DNA of 64,000 nucleotides from Pseudomonas sp. BCA17 (GCF_004519405.1 NZ_SGWI01000006.1:1-64000), one strand, 5' to 3'; positions 24,150-33,288 are shown, counted from the first letter of the stretch. Numbers and translations: made by a program. The notes: a model not told the origin generated them from the sequence alone.

Positions 24150-27100
24150 TCAGACGAGGGGTTTAGGCTCGTGCTCTTCTTCCTGGACCTTGTGCTCAAC
24201 CACCGCTTCGGCGACCGGGGCTGGCGCCTCGGCAGCTTCAACTGCGGCCGGTGCAGCAGCGGCAGCGGCAGCAGCAGCGGCTTCAGCTTCCTTGCGGCGG
24301 CGACGCACTTCACGCGGGTCGTTCGGTGCGCGGCCGTTTTCAGTCAGGGCGCTGGCGGGCGCGGCTTCAACCACCGGTGCAGCCACTTCGGCTACGGCTG
24401 GGGTTTCAACCACTGGCTGGGGCTCTACCGCCGGAGCTGGCTCGGCAGTCACCACTTCGGCAACCGGTGCCGGCGCTTCTTCTACCACTGGGGCTGGCGC
24501 TTCTTCGGCCACCGGAGTCGGCGCTTCAACCGGAGCTGGTTCGGCGGCCCACTGGAAGGCGGTCTGTTCTTCGCGAACTTCACGCACCACTGGAGCAGCT
24601 TCGACAACCGATGCTTCGACAACCGATGCTTCAGCAACGACTTCCGCCGGGGCTTCCACGGCAGCCTCAACCACTGGCTGAGGTTCAGCAGCGGGTGCAG
24701 GCTCGACAGCGATCACTTCGGCTTCTGGTTGGGTTTCGCGAACCGGTGCAACTTCCACTTCCGGAACCACAGGGGTTTCGATTGGGGTCGTTGCTTCAAC
24801 CACTGGCGCTTCTACGGCGACGGTTTCTTCAACAGCAGCGGTAGCGCGTTCAGCCTGCTCGTAAGCCTGGGCTTCAGCCGGTGCGCTGATGACCGAGCCG
24901 GCAACGGCGGCGGTAACGGCCAGGCCTGCAGCCAGTTCGGCGCCAGTCGGCTCGCTGGTAGCGGCTTCCGAGTGCTCGCCGGCTTCTTCCGAACCTTCGA
25001 TCACATTGCCGTTGGCATCGCGCTGACGCTCACGACGGTTGCTGCGACGACGCTGGCCACGGGAGCGGCGGCGTGGACGATCACCTTCGGCGTTGTCCTG
25101 GCCGTCTTCCTGCAGTTGCTCTTCGCCGTTCAGTACTTCTTCTTCGCTGGCGGCAGCGGCTTGCTCGGCGCGTGGTTGACGCTCTTCACGCGGTGGGCGC
25201 GGTTGACGCTCCTCGCGGGGGGCGCGCTCTTCGCGTGGCTGGCGAGCCGGGCGTTCTTCGGCGACGACCGCGGCACCAGCAACGGCAGCAGCTGCCGGCG
25301 CGGCGTCCAGTGGTTCACGCAGTTCGCGTACACGCTCTTCACGCTCGCCACGTGGCTTGCGATCTTCGCGCGGTGCACGTGGTGTGCGTGGCGCACGCTC
25401 TTCACGCGGCGCGCGTTCTTCGCGGGCTACGGTCGGGGTTTCTTCGCGGGCTTCGCGAGGTGCACGCTCTTCACGCGGCGCACGTTCTTCACGGGGTGCG
25501 CGTTCTTCGCGTGGTTTGCGTTCTTCGTCACGACGACCGTTGCGGTTACGGCTCTGCTGGCGACCGTTGCGACGTTCTTCGTTACGCGCAGGACGTTCGG
25601 TAGCCGGTTTTTCAACGACAACCGGAGCCGCAGGCTCTTCCTTGGTGGCGAACAGGCTGACCAGCGACTTCACCAGGCCTTTGAACAGGCTTGGCTCAGG
25701 CAGGGCGGCCGGAGTGGCAGCCGGGGCCGCCGCTTCGGTCGGCACCGGTGCGTTGGCACGTGCCGGTGCGGTCTTCACGGCAGCTTCCTGGCGCACCAGG
25801 GTGCGGGTCGCGGCGGCCGGCTGGACTTCTTCCACTTCAGCGGCGGCGGCCGCGATCTCGTAGCTGGACTGGTTGTTGTGGGCTTCCGGGCTGTCGTCAC
25901 GCAGACGCTGTACTTCGAAGTGCGGCGTTTCCAGGTGATCGTTCGGCAGGATCACGATACGGGCACGGGTACGCAGTTCGATCTTGGTGATCGAGTTGCG
26001 TTTTTCGTTGAGCAGGAACGCGGCGACCGGGATCGGCACTTGGGCGCGGACTTCGGCGGTGCGGTCTTTCAGGGCTTCTTCTTCGATCAGGCGCAGGATC
26101 GCCAGGGATAGCGATTCAACGTCACGGATGATGCCGGTGCCGTTGCAGCGCGGGCAAACGATGCCGCTGCTTTCGCCCAGGGACGGACGCAGGCGCTGAC
26201 GGGACATTTCCAGCAGGCCGAAGCGCGAGATGCGGCCGACCTGTACGCGGGCGCGGTCAGCTTCCAGGCATTCGCGGACTTTCTCTTCCACGGCGCGCTG
26301 GTTCTTGGCTGGGGTCATGTCGATGAAGTCGATCACGATCAGGCCGCCGATATCACGCAGGCGCAGCTGGCGGGCGATTTCCTCAGCCGCTTCCAGGTTG
26401 GTCTGCAGGGCGGTTTCTTCGATGTCGCTACCTTTCGTGGCGCGTGCCGAGTTGATGTCGATAGACACCAGGGCTTCGGTCGGGTCGATCACGATGGAGC
26501 CGCCGGAAGGCAGTTCGACTACGCGCTGGAAGGCGGTCTCGATCTGGCTCTCGATCTGGAAACGGTTGAACAGCGGCACGCTGTCTTCGTACAGCTTGAT
26601 CTTGCTGGCGTACTGCGGCATCACCTGGCGGATGAAGGTCAGGGCTTCGTCCTGGGCTTCAACGCTGTCGATCAGCACTTCGCCGATGTCCTGGCGCAGG
26701 TAATCGCGGATGGCGCGGATGATGACGTTGCTTTCCTGGTAGATCAGGAAGGGTGCGGAACGATCCAGGGACGCTTCTTTGATGGCGGTCCACAGTTGCA
26801 GCAGGTAGTCGAGGTCCCACTGCATTTCTTCGCTGCTGCGGCCCAGGCCGGCAGTGCGCACGATCAGGCCCATGTCGGCAGGAGCAACCAGGCCGTTCAG
26901 CGCTTCACGCAGTTCGTTGCGCTCTTCGCCTTCGATGCGACGGGAAATGCCGCCGGCACGCGGGTTGTTCGGCATCAGGACCAGGTAACGGCCGGCCAGG
27001 CTGATGAAGGTGGTCAGGGCGGCGCCCTTGTTGCCACGTTCTTCTTTCTCGACCTGGACGATGACTTCCTGGCCTTCGCTCAGGACGTCCTTGATGTTCA

Positions 27101-27356
27101 CGCGGCCTTCGGGGGCTTTCTTGAAGTATTCGCGGGAGATTTCTTTGAGGGGCAGGAAGCCGTGGCGCTCGGAGCCGAAATCGACAAAGGCAGCCTCAAG
27201 GCTTGGTTCGATGCGAGTAATACGGCCTTTATAGATGTTGGCCTTCTTTTGCTCGCGTGCACCGGACTCGATGTCCAGGTCGTAGAGGCGTTGGCCATCT
27301 ACCAGTGCAACACGCAACTCTTCGGGTTGAGTTGCGTTAATCAGCATTCTTTTCAT
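24150..27356 (-). CDS. rne: Ribonuclease E
   Basis: Essential endoribonuclease and scaffold of the RNA degradosome, at the inner membrane. 1068 aa from the ATG at 27356 (MKRMLINATQ, the canonical start). The catalytic half has the S1 domain (about 36-125), catalytic aspartates D300 (SIDINSAR) and D343 (VIDFIDM), and the zinc-link C401-x-x-C404 (CPRCNG). From about residue 520 it is low-complexity: a charged part with tandem APREER-type repeats and Arg-rich RNA-binding stretches, an acidic part, then a long Ala/Pro/Val/Glu region. Near the end is APNDPREVRRRRKEAEAA, a likely partner-binding motif. A 760-bp region lies upstream, suiting the known autoregulation through the leader. Confidence 0.97.
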   Translation of the reverse strand: MKRMLINATQPEELRVALVDGQRLYDLDIESGAREQKKANIYKGRITRIEPSLEAAFVDFGSERHGFLPLKEISREYFKKAPEGRVNIKDVLSEGQEVIVQVEKEERGNKGAALTTFISLAGRYLVLMPNNPRAGGISRRIEGEERNELREALNGLVAPADMGLIVRTAGLGRSSEEMQWDLDYLLQLWTAIKEASLDRSAPFLIYQESNVIIRAIRDYLRQDIGEVLIDSVEAQDEALTFIRQVMPQYASKIKLYEDSVPLFNRFQIESQIETAFQRVVELPSGGSIVIDPTEALVSIDINSARATKGSDIEETALQTNLEAAEEIARQLRLRDIGGLIVIDFIDMTPAKNQRAVEEKVRECLEADRARVQVGRISRFGLLEMSRQRLRPSLGESSGIVCPRCNGTGIIRDVESLSLAILRLIEEEALKDRTAEVRAQVPIPVAAFLLNEKRNSITKIELRTRARIVILPNDHLETPHFEVQRLRDDSPEAHNNQSSYEIAAAAAEVEEVQPAAATRTLVRQEAAVKTAPARANAPVPTEAAAPAATPAALPEPSLFKGLVKSLVSLFATKEEPAAPVVVEKPATERPARNEERRNGRQQSRNRNGRRDEERKPREERAPREERAPREERAPREAREETPTVAREERAPREERAPRTPRAPREDRKPRGEREERVRELREPLDAAPAAAAVAGAAVVAEERPARQPREERAPREERQPRPPREERQPRAEQAAAASEEEVLNGEEQLQEDGQDNAEGDRPRRRSRGQRRRSNRRERQRDANGNVIEGSEEAGEHSEAATSEPTGAELAAGLAVTAAVAGSVISAPAEAQAYEQAERATAAVEETVAVEAPVVEATTPIETPVVPEVEVAPVRETQPEAEVIAVEPAPAAEPQPVVEAAVEAPAEVVAEASVVEASVVEAAPVVREVREEQTAFQWAAEPAPVEAPTPVAEEAPAPVVEEAPAPVAEVVTAEPAPAVEPQPVVETPAVAEVAAPVVEAAPASALTENGRAPNDPREVRRRRKEAEAAAAAAAAAAPAAVEAAEAPAPVAEAVVEHKVQEEEHEPKPLV
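25340..25520 (-). repeat. Tandem in-frame repeats in rne (APREER units)
   Basis: The DNA contains reiterated units of about 21 bp, seen on the plus strand as GGTGCACGCTCTTCACGCGG and variants, coding for repeats of A-P-R-E-E-R. Third-base variation among units argues that the protein repeat is under selection. Copy number may differ between strains. Confidence 0.7.
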
Positions 27357-28115
27357 GTTGTACCGTCGGTTTCCGGGCTGCCGGAAACGGCGTTCGGCAC
27401 ACACGACTTCTCACGGTCGGTGTCAGGTGCGTCAAGAGTGGTTGGCCACTCCAGTGTCCAGCAAAAACCAGCCAATTGGGCCGGTATCGCGACGGACGCG
27501 TCCTGCTTGTTAGCGGTGGTGACAAAGGCACCACTTCAACAAAAGCTAAGGTCAGGAGGAGGAATCAACCGGCGACTGTGGACGAGATGAAGCGTCTAAA
27601 TATAAGCCTAGTGCTACACGGTCCGACGGTTGTGCATCTCCACCCTACACGTATCCCTGATAATTCGGGTGCTGCCGCGCGCAGAATCCGCAGCGGGTTG
27701 GCATTTACCGTGTTCTCCAATGGGGAGTTCACGCTCATGGCTAAACAAGACTAGGTGTGGGCGATTGCGCTCTCACTCAGCTCTTAACAGGCGTTATTTC
27801 CGAAGCATTCGCCATGGTCTGGCTCAAGACTGACTGCACTTTGTGAACTGGCCGTAAATATCGGCGCAAAACGCGAGTATTCACTCTGCTTTCTGCACTC
27901 GCTTCAGGCCTCATGTCACCTGCGCTTGTTACAATCCCGAGTCTTCCAAGGTGGCGAAAGCCCCGTAGGACGGCCTCGCGTCCTGATGAATTGCGATGGT
28001 CAGGGCCGGCAGTTTGCCGCAAGTCCTCTGCCCAGGCCGCTTTTGGCGGCGTTCGCGACTATAGCAGCAATGATTAAGTGCTTCAATTCCATAAAAAATT
28101 GTTATCATCGCCGCC
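27357..28115. other. Long rne-rluC divergent region with probable rne leader
   Basis: 759 bp without a convincing gene. In E. coli the rne mRNA has a leader of several hundred bases that RNase E itself reads, and this space would allow one. Near the rne side there are small inverted repeats that could be leader hairpins: GGACGCGTCC at 27494-27503 and GTGGTG/CACCAC at 27516-27521/27529-27534. I could not place the rne promoter. On the rluC side TATCAT just before 28110 may be its -10 element. Short frames here look random. Confidence 0.45.
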
Positions 28116-29075
28116 ATGACGACTACTGCCCCCCAGACCCCCAGCGTCCAGCTGCTCGAGGTCTCGCCGGAATATGCCGGCCAACGCATCGACAATTTTC
28201 TCCTGGCCAGGCTCAAAGGCGTGCCCAAGACCTTGATTTACCGCATTTTGCGAAAAGGTGAAGTGCGCGTGAACAAGGGACGGATCAAGCCCGAGTACAA
28301 ACTGCAGGCGGGCGATATCGTCCGCGTGCCGCCGGTTCGCGTGCCCGAGCGTGACGAGCCTGTGCCGCTGGCGCAGGGGTTGTTGCAGCGCCTGGAAGCC
28401 TCGATTGTCTTCGAAGACAACAAGCTGATCGTGATCAACAAGCCCTGCGGTATTGCGGTTCACGGCGGCAGCGGCCTGAATTTCGGCGTGATCGAAGCCT
28501 TCCGTCAGTTGCGTCCGGACGCCAAGGAGCTGGAACTGGTCCATCGCCTGGACCGCGACACGTCCGGCCTGCTGATGATCGCCAAGAAACGCAGCATGCT
28601 GCGCCACCTGCACACCGCCCTGCGTGGCGATGGCGTGGACAAGCGCTACATGGCGCTGGTGCGCGGTAACTGGGCCAGTTCGGTCAAGAGCGTTCGTGCG
28701 CCGTTGCAGAAGAGCAACCTGCGTTCCGGCGAGCGCATGGTGGAAGTGGACGAGGAGGGCAAAGAAGCCCTGACCCTATTCAAGGTGCTGCGCCGTTTCG
28801 GTGACTTCGCCACCATGGTCGAAGCCAAGCCGGTGACCGGGCGTACTCACCAGATTCGTGTGCATACCTTGCACGCCGGCCACTGTATTGCGGGTGACAC
28901 CAAGTACGGTGACGAAGATTTCTCCAAGGAAATTCGCGACCTCGGCGGCAAGCGCCTGTTCCTGCATGCCTACATGCTGACCGTGCCGCTGCCCGATGGC
29001 GGCGAACTGAAGCTGCAGGCGCCGGTCGACGAGATGTGGGCCAAGACCGTGGAGCGTTTGAGTGCCGCACCTTGA
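28116..29075 (+). CDS. rluC: 23S rRNA pseudouridine synthase RluC
   Basis: Makes pseudouridine at three positions of 23S rRNA (955, 2504, 2580 in E. coli). 319 aa. The N-terminal S4 RNA-binding domain spans about residues 20-75 (AGQRIDNFLLARLKGVPK, then GEVRVNKGRIKP). The catalytic domain has the HRLDRDTSG motif with catalytic D146, INKPCGIAVHGG before it and GRTHQIRVH after it. Divergence from rne is the standard arrangement in Gammaproteobacteria. The last 14 bp overlap the next gene, so the two are translationally coupled. Confidence 0.96.
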   Translation: MTTTAPQTPSVQLLEVSPEYAGQRIDNFLLARLKGVPKTLIYRILRKGEVRVNKGRIKPEYKLQAGDIVRVPPVRVPERDEPVPLAQGLLQRLEASIVFEDNKLIVINKPCGIAVHGGSGLNFGVIEAFRQLRPDAKELELVHRLDRDTSGLLMIAKKRSMLRHLHTALRGDGVDKRYMALVRGNWASSVKSVRAPLQKSNLRSGERMVEVDEEGKEALTLFKVLRRFGDFATMVEAKPVTGRTHQIRVHTLHAGHCIAGDTKYGDEDFSKEIRDLGGKRLFLHAYMLTVPLPDGGELKLQAPVDEMWAKTVERLSAAP

Positions 29076-29724
29076 CTACAAGCTGCTGATCTTCGATTGG
29101 GATGGCACGCTGGCTGACTCCATTGGTCGGATTGTCGAGTCGATGCATGTGGCATCGACCCGTTCCGGCTTCGCGCCGTGCAGCGACCTGGCGGTCAAGG
29201 GCATCATCGGCCTGGGCTTGCCTGAGGCGATACGCACGTTATATCCGCAGATCGACGATGAAGCGCTGATTGCGTTTCGTCAGCACTATGCCGATCACTA
29301 TATTGCCCTTGAGGCAGAGCCTTCGCCGTTATTTGACGGTGTAAGGCAATCCCTTGAGGCCTTTCGCGCCGAGGGCTATCACTTGGCCGTGGCCACCGGC
29401 AAGGCCCGGCGCGGGCTCGATCGTGTACTCAAGGCCCATGGTTTCGAGGATTATTTCGATATCACCCGTGCTGCGGATGAAACTGCCAGCAAGCCTCATC
29501 CTCTGATGCTGGAGCAGATCCTGGCTCACTGCGGTGTAGCGCCGCGCCAGGCGTTGATGGTGGGTGATGCCTCCTTCGACTTGATGATGGCGCGCAATGC
29601 CGGTATGGACAGTGTGGCCGTCAGCTATGGTGCCCAGGCGGCCGAGGCCTTGCAGCAATACGAGCCCAGGCTGACGATTGATCATTTTTCTGAATTGCAG
29701 GCCTGGCTCAGTCAGGCCCGATAA
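29062..29724 (+). CDS. HAD-superfamily phosphatase (phosphoglycolate phosphatase-like)
   Basis: 220 aa hydrolase of the HAD IA subfamily. Motif I is IFDWDGTLADS (nucleophile Asp and acid/base Asp near residues 10-12). Motif II is the Thr in AVATGKAR. Motif III is the Lys in TASKPHP, and motif IV is MVGDASFDLMMARNAG. A small helical cap lies between motif I and II. The start is a GTG at 29062 inside the rluC 3' end. The sequence resembles the RluC-linked phosphatases of Pseudomonas. The substrate cannot be fixed from sequence. Confidence 0.88.
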   Translation: MPHLDYKLLIFDWDGTLADSIGRIVESMHVASTRSGFAPCSDLAVKGIIGLGLPEAIRTLYPQIDDEALIAFRQHYADHYIALEAEPSPLFDGVRQSLEAFRAEGYHLAVATGKARRGLDRVLKAHGFEDYFDITRAADETASKPHPLMLEQILAHCGVAPRQALMVGDASFDLMMARNAGMDSVAVSYGAQAAEALQQYEPRLTIDHFSELQAWLSQAR

Positions 29725-29745
29725 GTCTTTGCTGGGGTTAATGGC

Positions 29746-30729
29746 ATGAGTGACGAGTGGAAAGCGCCCGAGAAGTCCGAAAGCGGCGATGATAAAAGTT
29801 GGAAGCTGTTGGAGAAGACGCTGCTGGCCAGTGTCCAGGAGCAGCGTCGCTCCCGGCGTTGGGGCATTTTCTTCAAATTGCTGACCTTTGTTTACCTGCT
29901 CGCCATGCTGGCGCTGTTTAGTCCATTGATGGATGTGGAAAAGAGCGCTACCCGTGGCAGTCACTACACGGCGTTGATCGAAGTGCGCGGGGTGATTGCC
30001 GATAAGGAGTCCGCCAGCGCCGACAATATTGTCAGCAGCCTGCGTTCTGCTTTTGAAGACCCCAAGGTCAAGGCTGTGATCCTGCGCATCAATAGCCCGG
30101 GTGGCAGCCCCGTGCAGTCAGGCTACGTGTATGACGAAATCCGCCGTCTGCGCGCGCTGCACCCGGATACCAAACTCTACGCAGTGATTTCCGACCTCGG
30201 CGCCTCGGGTGCGTATTACATCGCCAGCGCTGCCGATCAGATCTACGCCGATAAGGCCAGCCTGGTCGGCTCCATTGGTGTGACCGCTGCCGGCTATGGC
30301 TTTGTCGGTACCATGGAGAAGCTGGGTGTGGAGCGTCGCACCTATACCTCGGGTGAGCACAAAGCGTTTCTGGACCCGTTTCAGCCACAAAAGGCTGACG
30401 AAACCCAGTTCTGGCAGGGCGTGCTCGATACCACCCATCGTCAGTTCATTGCCAGTGTGAAGCAGGGGCGTGGTGATCGTCTGAAGGACAAGGACCATCC
30501 AGAGCTGTTTTCCGGGTTGGTGTGGTCTGGCGAGCAGGCCTTGCCGCTGGGCTTGATTGATGGGTTGGGCAGTGCCAGTTCGGTGGCGCGGGATGTGGTT
30601 GGCGAGAAGGAGTTGGTGGACTTCACTGTTCAGGAGTCGCCGTTCGATCGCTTCTCCAAGAAGCTGGGCGCCAGCGTGGCCGAGAAGCTGGCGATGTACA
30701 TGGGCTTCCAGGGCCCGACGCTGCGCTGA
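29746..30729 (+). CDS. sppA: Signal peptide peptidase SppA (short form)
   Basis: Membrane-bound serine protease that degrades leftover signal peptides. 327 aa, the short (36K type) form. A cytosolic N-terminus is followed by one transmembrane segment at about residues 41-62, then the periplasmic S49 domain. The Ser/Lys dyad is visible as S154 in DLGASGAYYIAS and K206 in SGEHKAFLDPF. It lies 21 bp after the phosphatase gene, so it forms an operon with rluC, and is followed by a degraded REPIN before convergent yceF. Confidence 0.94.
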   Translation: MSDEWKAPEKSESGDDKSWKLLEKTLLASVQEQRRSRRWGIFFKLLTFVYLLAMLALFSPLMDVEKSATRGSHYTALIEVRGVIADKESASADNIVSSLRSAFEDPKVKAVILRINSPGGSPVQSGYVYDEIRRLRALHPDTKLYAVISDLGASGAYYIASAADQIYADKASLVGSIGVTAAGYGFVGTMEKLGVERRTYTSGEHKAFLDPFQPQKADETQFWQGVLDTTHRQFIASVKQGRGDRLKDKDHPELFSGLVWSGEQALPLGLIDGLGSASSVARDVVGEKELVDFTVQESPFDRFSKKLGASVAEKLAMYMGFQGPTLR

Positions 30730-30756
30730 TATTTCAGCTTTGTCGTTGTTTCAAGT

Positions 30757-30843
30757 GTGGGGGCGGATTTGTTCGCGAGTACGGTGGGGCAGTGACCGAC
30801 AGGTTGGCTGACACTCCGCTGTCGCGAGCAGGCCCGCTCCCAC
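30757..30843. repeat. REPIN-like inverted repeat pair (degraded)
   Basis: GTGGGGGCGGATTTGTTCGC at 30757-30776 and its inverse, ending in GCAGGCCCGCTCCCAC at 30843, are two diverged REP sequences facing each other across about 43 bp. Such GTGGGAGCGGG...TGCTCGCGA elements are frequent between genes of fluorescent pseudomonads. Mobilised by RAYT transposases encoded elsewhere. Confidence 0.8.
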
Positions 30844-30862
30844 GTTTGTTTCGGCGGCGGGT

Positions 30863-31441
30863 CTAGGGGATCTGCACGCCTTCAGCCAGCAGCATATCCA
30901 CCAACCGAATCAACGGCAGGCCGATCAAGCTGGTCGCATCCGGTCCTTCGGTGCTCTGAAACAAGCTCACGCCCAGCCCTTCGGCCTTGAAGCTGCCGGC
31001 GCAGTCATAAGGTTGCTCGATCCGAAGGTAGCGCTCGATGCGTTCAGCGCTCAGTTCGCGCATGTGCACCGTAAACGGCACGCAGTCGACCTGGCAGTGC
31101 CCGGTCTCGCTGTTCAGCAGCGCCAGGCCGGTCAGGAAGCTGACCCGTTTGCCGCTGGCGGCCAGCAATTGCTCGCGGGCCTTCTCGAGGGTGTGGGGTT
31201 TGCCGATGATGCGGCCTTCCAGCGCAGCCACCTGATCGGAGCCGATGATCAAATGCCCTGGATGGCTGCCGGCGAGGGCGCGTGCCTTCTCTTCGGCCAG
31301 GCGCTTGACCAGTTCGATGGCTGGCTCGTCGTCGCGATGACTTTCGTCGATATCCGGCGAGCTGCAGATGAACGGCAAGTGCAGTCGGCTCAGCAATTGC
31401 CGGCGATAAACCGAGCTGGATGCGAGTAATAAAGGCAGCAT
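30863..31441 (-). CDS. yceF: Maf-family nucleotide pyrophosphatase YceF
   Basis: Hydrolyses non-canonical nucleotides (7-methyl-GTP in the YceF subgroup) to monophosphates. 192 aa from the ATG at 31441; a longer in-frame extension upstream overlaps the yceD promoter and is not real. Maf signatures: LLLASSSVYRRQLLSRL at the start, ESHRDDEP, LIIGSDQVAALEG with the catalytic Asp, KPHTLEKAREQL, and YDCAGSFKAEGLG. The gene is divergent from yceD-rpmF-plsX, the conserved position for yceF. Confidence 0.94.
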   Translation of the reverse strand: MLPLLLASSSVYRRQLLSRLHLPFICSSPDIDESHRDDEPAIELVKRLAEEKARALAGSHPGHLIIGSDQVAALEGRIIGKPHTLEKAREQLLAASGKRVSFLTGLALLNSETGHCQVDCVPFTVHMRELSAERIERYLRIEQPYDCAGSFKAEGLGVSLFQSTEGPDATSLIGLPLIRLVDMLLAEGVQIP

Positions 31442-31509
31442 GTGCGTCTCCTCAGGGCGGCCTGGGATTCTAGCGGGGCGACCGGCTGACGCACAGGGCT
31501 GAATTTCCT

Positions 31510-31537
31510 TTGACATGGCCGGGTGCATCCCTATAAT
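31510..31537 (+). promoter_or_regulatory. Consensus sigma-70 promoter of yceD-rpmF-plsX
   Basis: TTGACA (31510-31515), a 16-bp spacer, and TATAAT (31532-31537), both elements perfect. The -10 ends only 9 bp before the yceD ATG at 31547, so transcription should begin within a few bases of the start codon. Confidence 0.93.
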
Positions 31538-31546
31538 GCTGCGCCT

Positions 31547-32077
31547 ATGTTGAATGACCCGATTCCACCTCACGTTGACCCGCGCAAATTGGCAGATCGT
31601 GGCACTTCCCTTCAAGGTGAATTGCCGCTGGCCGATTTGGAGAGACTCTGCGACCCGCTTTCCGACACTGTCGGTACGGTGCAGGCCAAATTCGTTTTTG
31701 AACGAGATGAGCGTAAGTCTGTGGTAATCCACAGTTTTATCGACACCGAAGTCAAAATGGTTTGCCAGCGTTGTCTTGAGCTGGTCACCCTGCCGATCCA
31801 CAGCGAGTGCAGTTATGCTGTGGTGAAGGAGGGTGCGAATACCCAGTCGTTGCCGAAAGGTTATGACGTGCTGGAACTGGGCGAAGATCCTTTGGATCTG
31901 CATGCACTGATCGAGGAGGAGCTTTTGCTCGCCTTGCCCATTGTGCCTGCTCATCATCCGGAAGAATGCCAGCAGCCGGCGGGCCTCGATGACGAGCCCG
32001 AACCGAGCGAGGACGAGGTAACGCGGTCCAACCCGTTCAGTGTATTGGCGCAGTTAAAGCGTGACCCAAACGTTTAG
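31547..32077 (+). CDS. yceD: YceD/DUF177 23S rRNA accumulation protein
   Basis: 176 aa from the ATG at 31547. DUF177 signature: a pair of Cys in MVCQRCLELVTLPIHSECS, then the acidic block LDLHALIEEELLLALPIVPAH and the closing NPFSVLAQLKRD. In E. coli YceD is needed for normal 23S rRNA levels; its N-terminus aligns with this one from the first residues, supporting the start. The gene is first in an operon with rpmF (13 bp) and plsX. With the -10 element 9 bp upstream, its mRNA is probably leaderless or nearly so. Confidence 0.93.
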   Translation: MLNDPIPPHVDPRKLADRGTSLQGELPLADLERLCDPLSDTVGTVQAKFVFERDERKSVVIHSFIDTEVKMVCQRCLELVTLPIHSECSYAVVKEGANTQSLPKGYDVLELGEDPLDLHALIEEELLLALPIVPAHHPEECQQPAGLDDEPEPSEDEVTRSNPFSVLAQLKRDPNV

Positions 32078-32090
32078 GAGTTAATCAATT

Positions 32091-32273
32091 ATGGCTGTTC
32101 AGCAGAACAAAAAATCCCGCTCCGCCCGCGACATGCGCCGTTCGCACGACGCTCTCGAGGCAAGCACCCTGTCCGTAGAAAAGACCACCGGTGAAGTTCA
32201 CCTGCGTCACCACGTATCGCCAGAAGGCGTATACCGTGGCCGTAAAGTGATCGACAAGGGCGCTGACGAGTAA
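32091..32273 (+). CDS. rpmF: 50S ribosomal protein L32
   Basis: 60 aa ribosomal protein with the invariant start [21 protein letters not shown] and the ending [14 protein letters not shown]. No zinc-binding Cys pairs, so this is the zinc-independent form as in E. coli. It sits between yceD and plsX, the standard order linking ribosome and lipid synthesis genes. GGAG precedes the start. Confidence 0.98.
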
Positions 32274-32277
32274 TCAC

Positions 32278-33288
32278 TTGTCTGCTCAAGTCATCGCGAT
32301 TGACGCAATGGGCGGGGACTTCGGTCCCCGCAGCATTGTTCAGGCCTGCATTGCCAGCCTGTCTGCAACACCCTCGCTGCACCTGACCCTCGTCGGTCAA
32401 CCCCCCTTACTTGAAGAACTGATTGCTGGCCATCCGGCAGTGGATCGCGCGCGCCTGACGATTACGCCGGCCAGCGAAACCATCGGCATGGATGAAAAGC
32501 CCGCGACAGCCTTGCGTGGCAAACCTGATTCCTCGATGCGAGTAGCCTTGGAGCTATTACGCGACGGCAAGGTGCAAGCGTGTGTCAGCGCCGGGAACAC
32601 GGGGGCCTTGATGGCGTTGTCGCGTTATGTGCTCAAGACCCTGCCGGGCATTGATCGGCCGGCGATGGTGGCGGCAATCCCGACGCAAAAGGGCTATTGC
32701 CAGTTGCTGGACCTGGGCGCGAACGTCGATTGCAGTGCCGAGCACCTGTTCCAGTTCGCCGTGATGGGCGCGGTGGCCGCCGAAGCGTTGGGCGTGGTCA
32801 GGCCGCGGGTGGCCCTGCTGAACATCGGTACCGAAGACATCAAGGGCAACCAGCAGGTCAAGCTGGCGGCTGCATTGTTGCAGGGCGCGCGCGGGTTGAA
32901 TTACATCGGCTTTGTCGAAGGTGACGGTTTGTACCGGGGCGAAGCGGATGTGGTGGTGTGCGACGGGTTTGTCGGCAATATCCTGCTCAAATCCAGTGAA
33001 GGCTTGGCGACCATGATCGCCGCGCGTATTGAAGCGTTGTTCAGGCGAAACCTGGCGTCGCGTGTGGTCGGTGCCCTGGCATTGCCGTTGATGCGTCGCT
33101 TGCAGGCCGACCTGGCGCCGGCGCGGCACAATGGCGCCAGCTTTCTCGGCTTGCAGGGCATTGTGGTGAAAAGCCATGGCTCGGCGGGGGTGGAGGGCTT
33201 TCAAAGTGCGATTGCGCGCGCCGTGATCGAAATCCAGGAAAACCTGCCGCAGCGTTTGCACGGCCGTCTTGAGGATTTGTTGTCTTAG
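32278..33288 (+). CDS. plsX: Phosphate acyltransferase PlsX
   Basis: Makes acyl-phosphate from acyl-ACP for phospholipid synthesis; peripheral at the inner membrane. 336 aa. N-terminal signature VIAIDAMGGDFGPRSIVQACI, then SMRVALELLRDGKVQACVSAGNTGALMALS and VVVCDGFVGNILLKSSEG. The start is taken as TTG at 32278 because the frame opens directly with SAQVIAIDAMGG and no ATG or GTG fits; it is four bases after the rpmF stop, so coupling is likely. FabD follows 126 bp later. Confidence 0.95.
   Translation: MSAQVIAIDAMGGDFGPRSIVQACIASLSATPSLHLTLVGQPPLLEELIAGHPAVDRARLTITPASETIGMDEKPATALRGKPDSSMRVALELLRDGKVQACVSAGNTGALMALSRYVLKTLPGIDRPAMVAAIPTQKGYCQLLDLGANVDCSAEHLFQFAVMGAVAAEALGVVRPRVALLNIGTEDIKGNQQVKLAAALLQGARGLNYIGFVEGDGLYRGEADVVVCDGFVGNILLKSSEGLATMIAARIEALFRRNLASRVVGALALPLMRRLQADLAPARHNGASFLGLQGIVVKSHGSAGVEGFQSAIARAVIEIQENLPQRLHGRLEDLLS

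Noticed and set aside
24138..26111. Long plus-strand frame opposite the 3' half of rne
   Set aside because: It arises from the low-complexity coding of RNase E; Phe/Arg/Gly-rich translation with no domain.
27476..27754. 92-codon frame in the rne-rluC gap
   Set aside because: No ribosome site, biased composition and no family resemblance; the region is better explained as leader and promoter.
31442..31957. N-terminal extension of the yceF frame
   Set aside because: It would cover the yceD promoter and start; Maf proteins begin at the LLLASSS segment.
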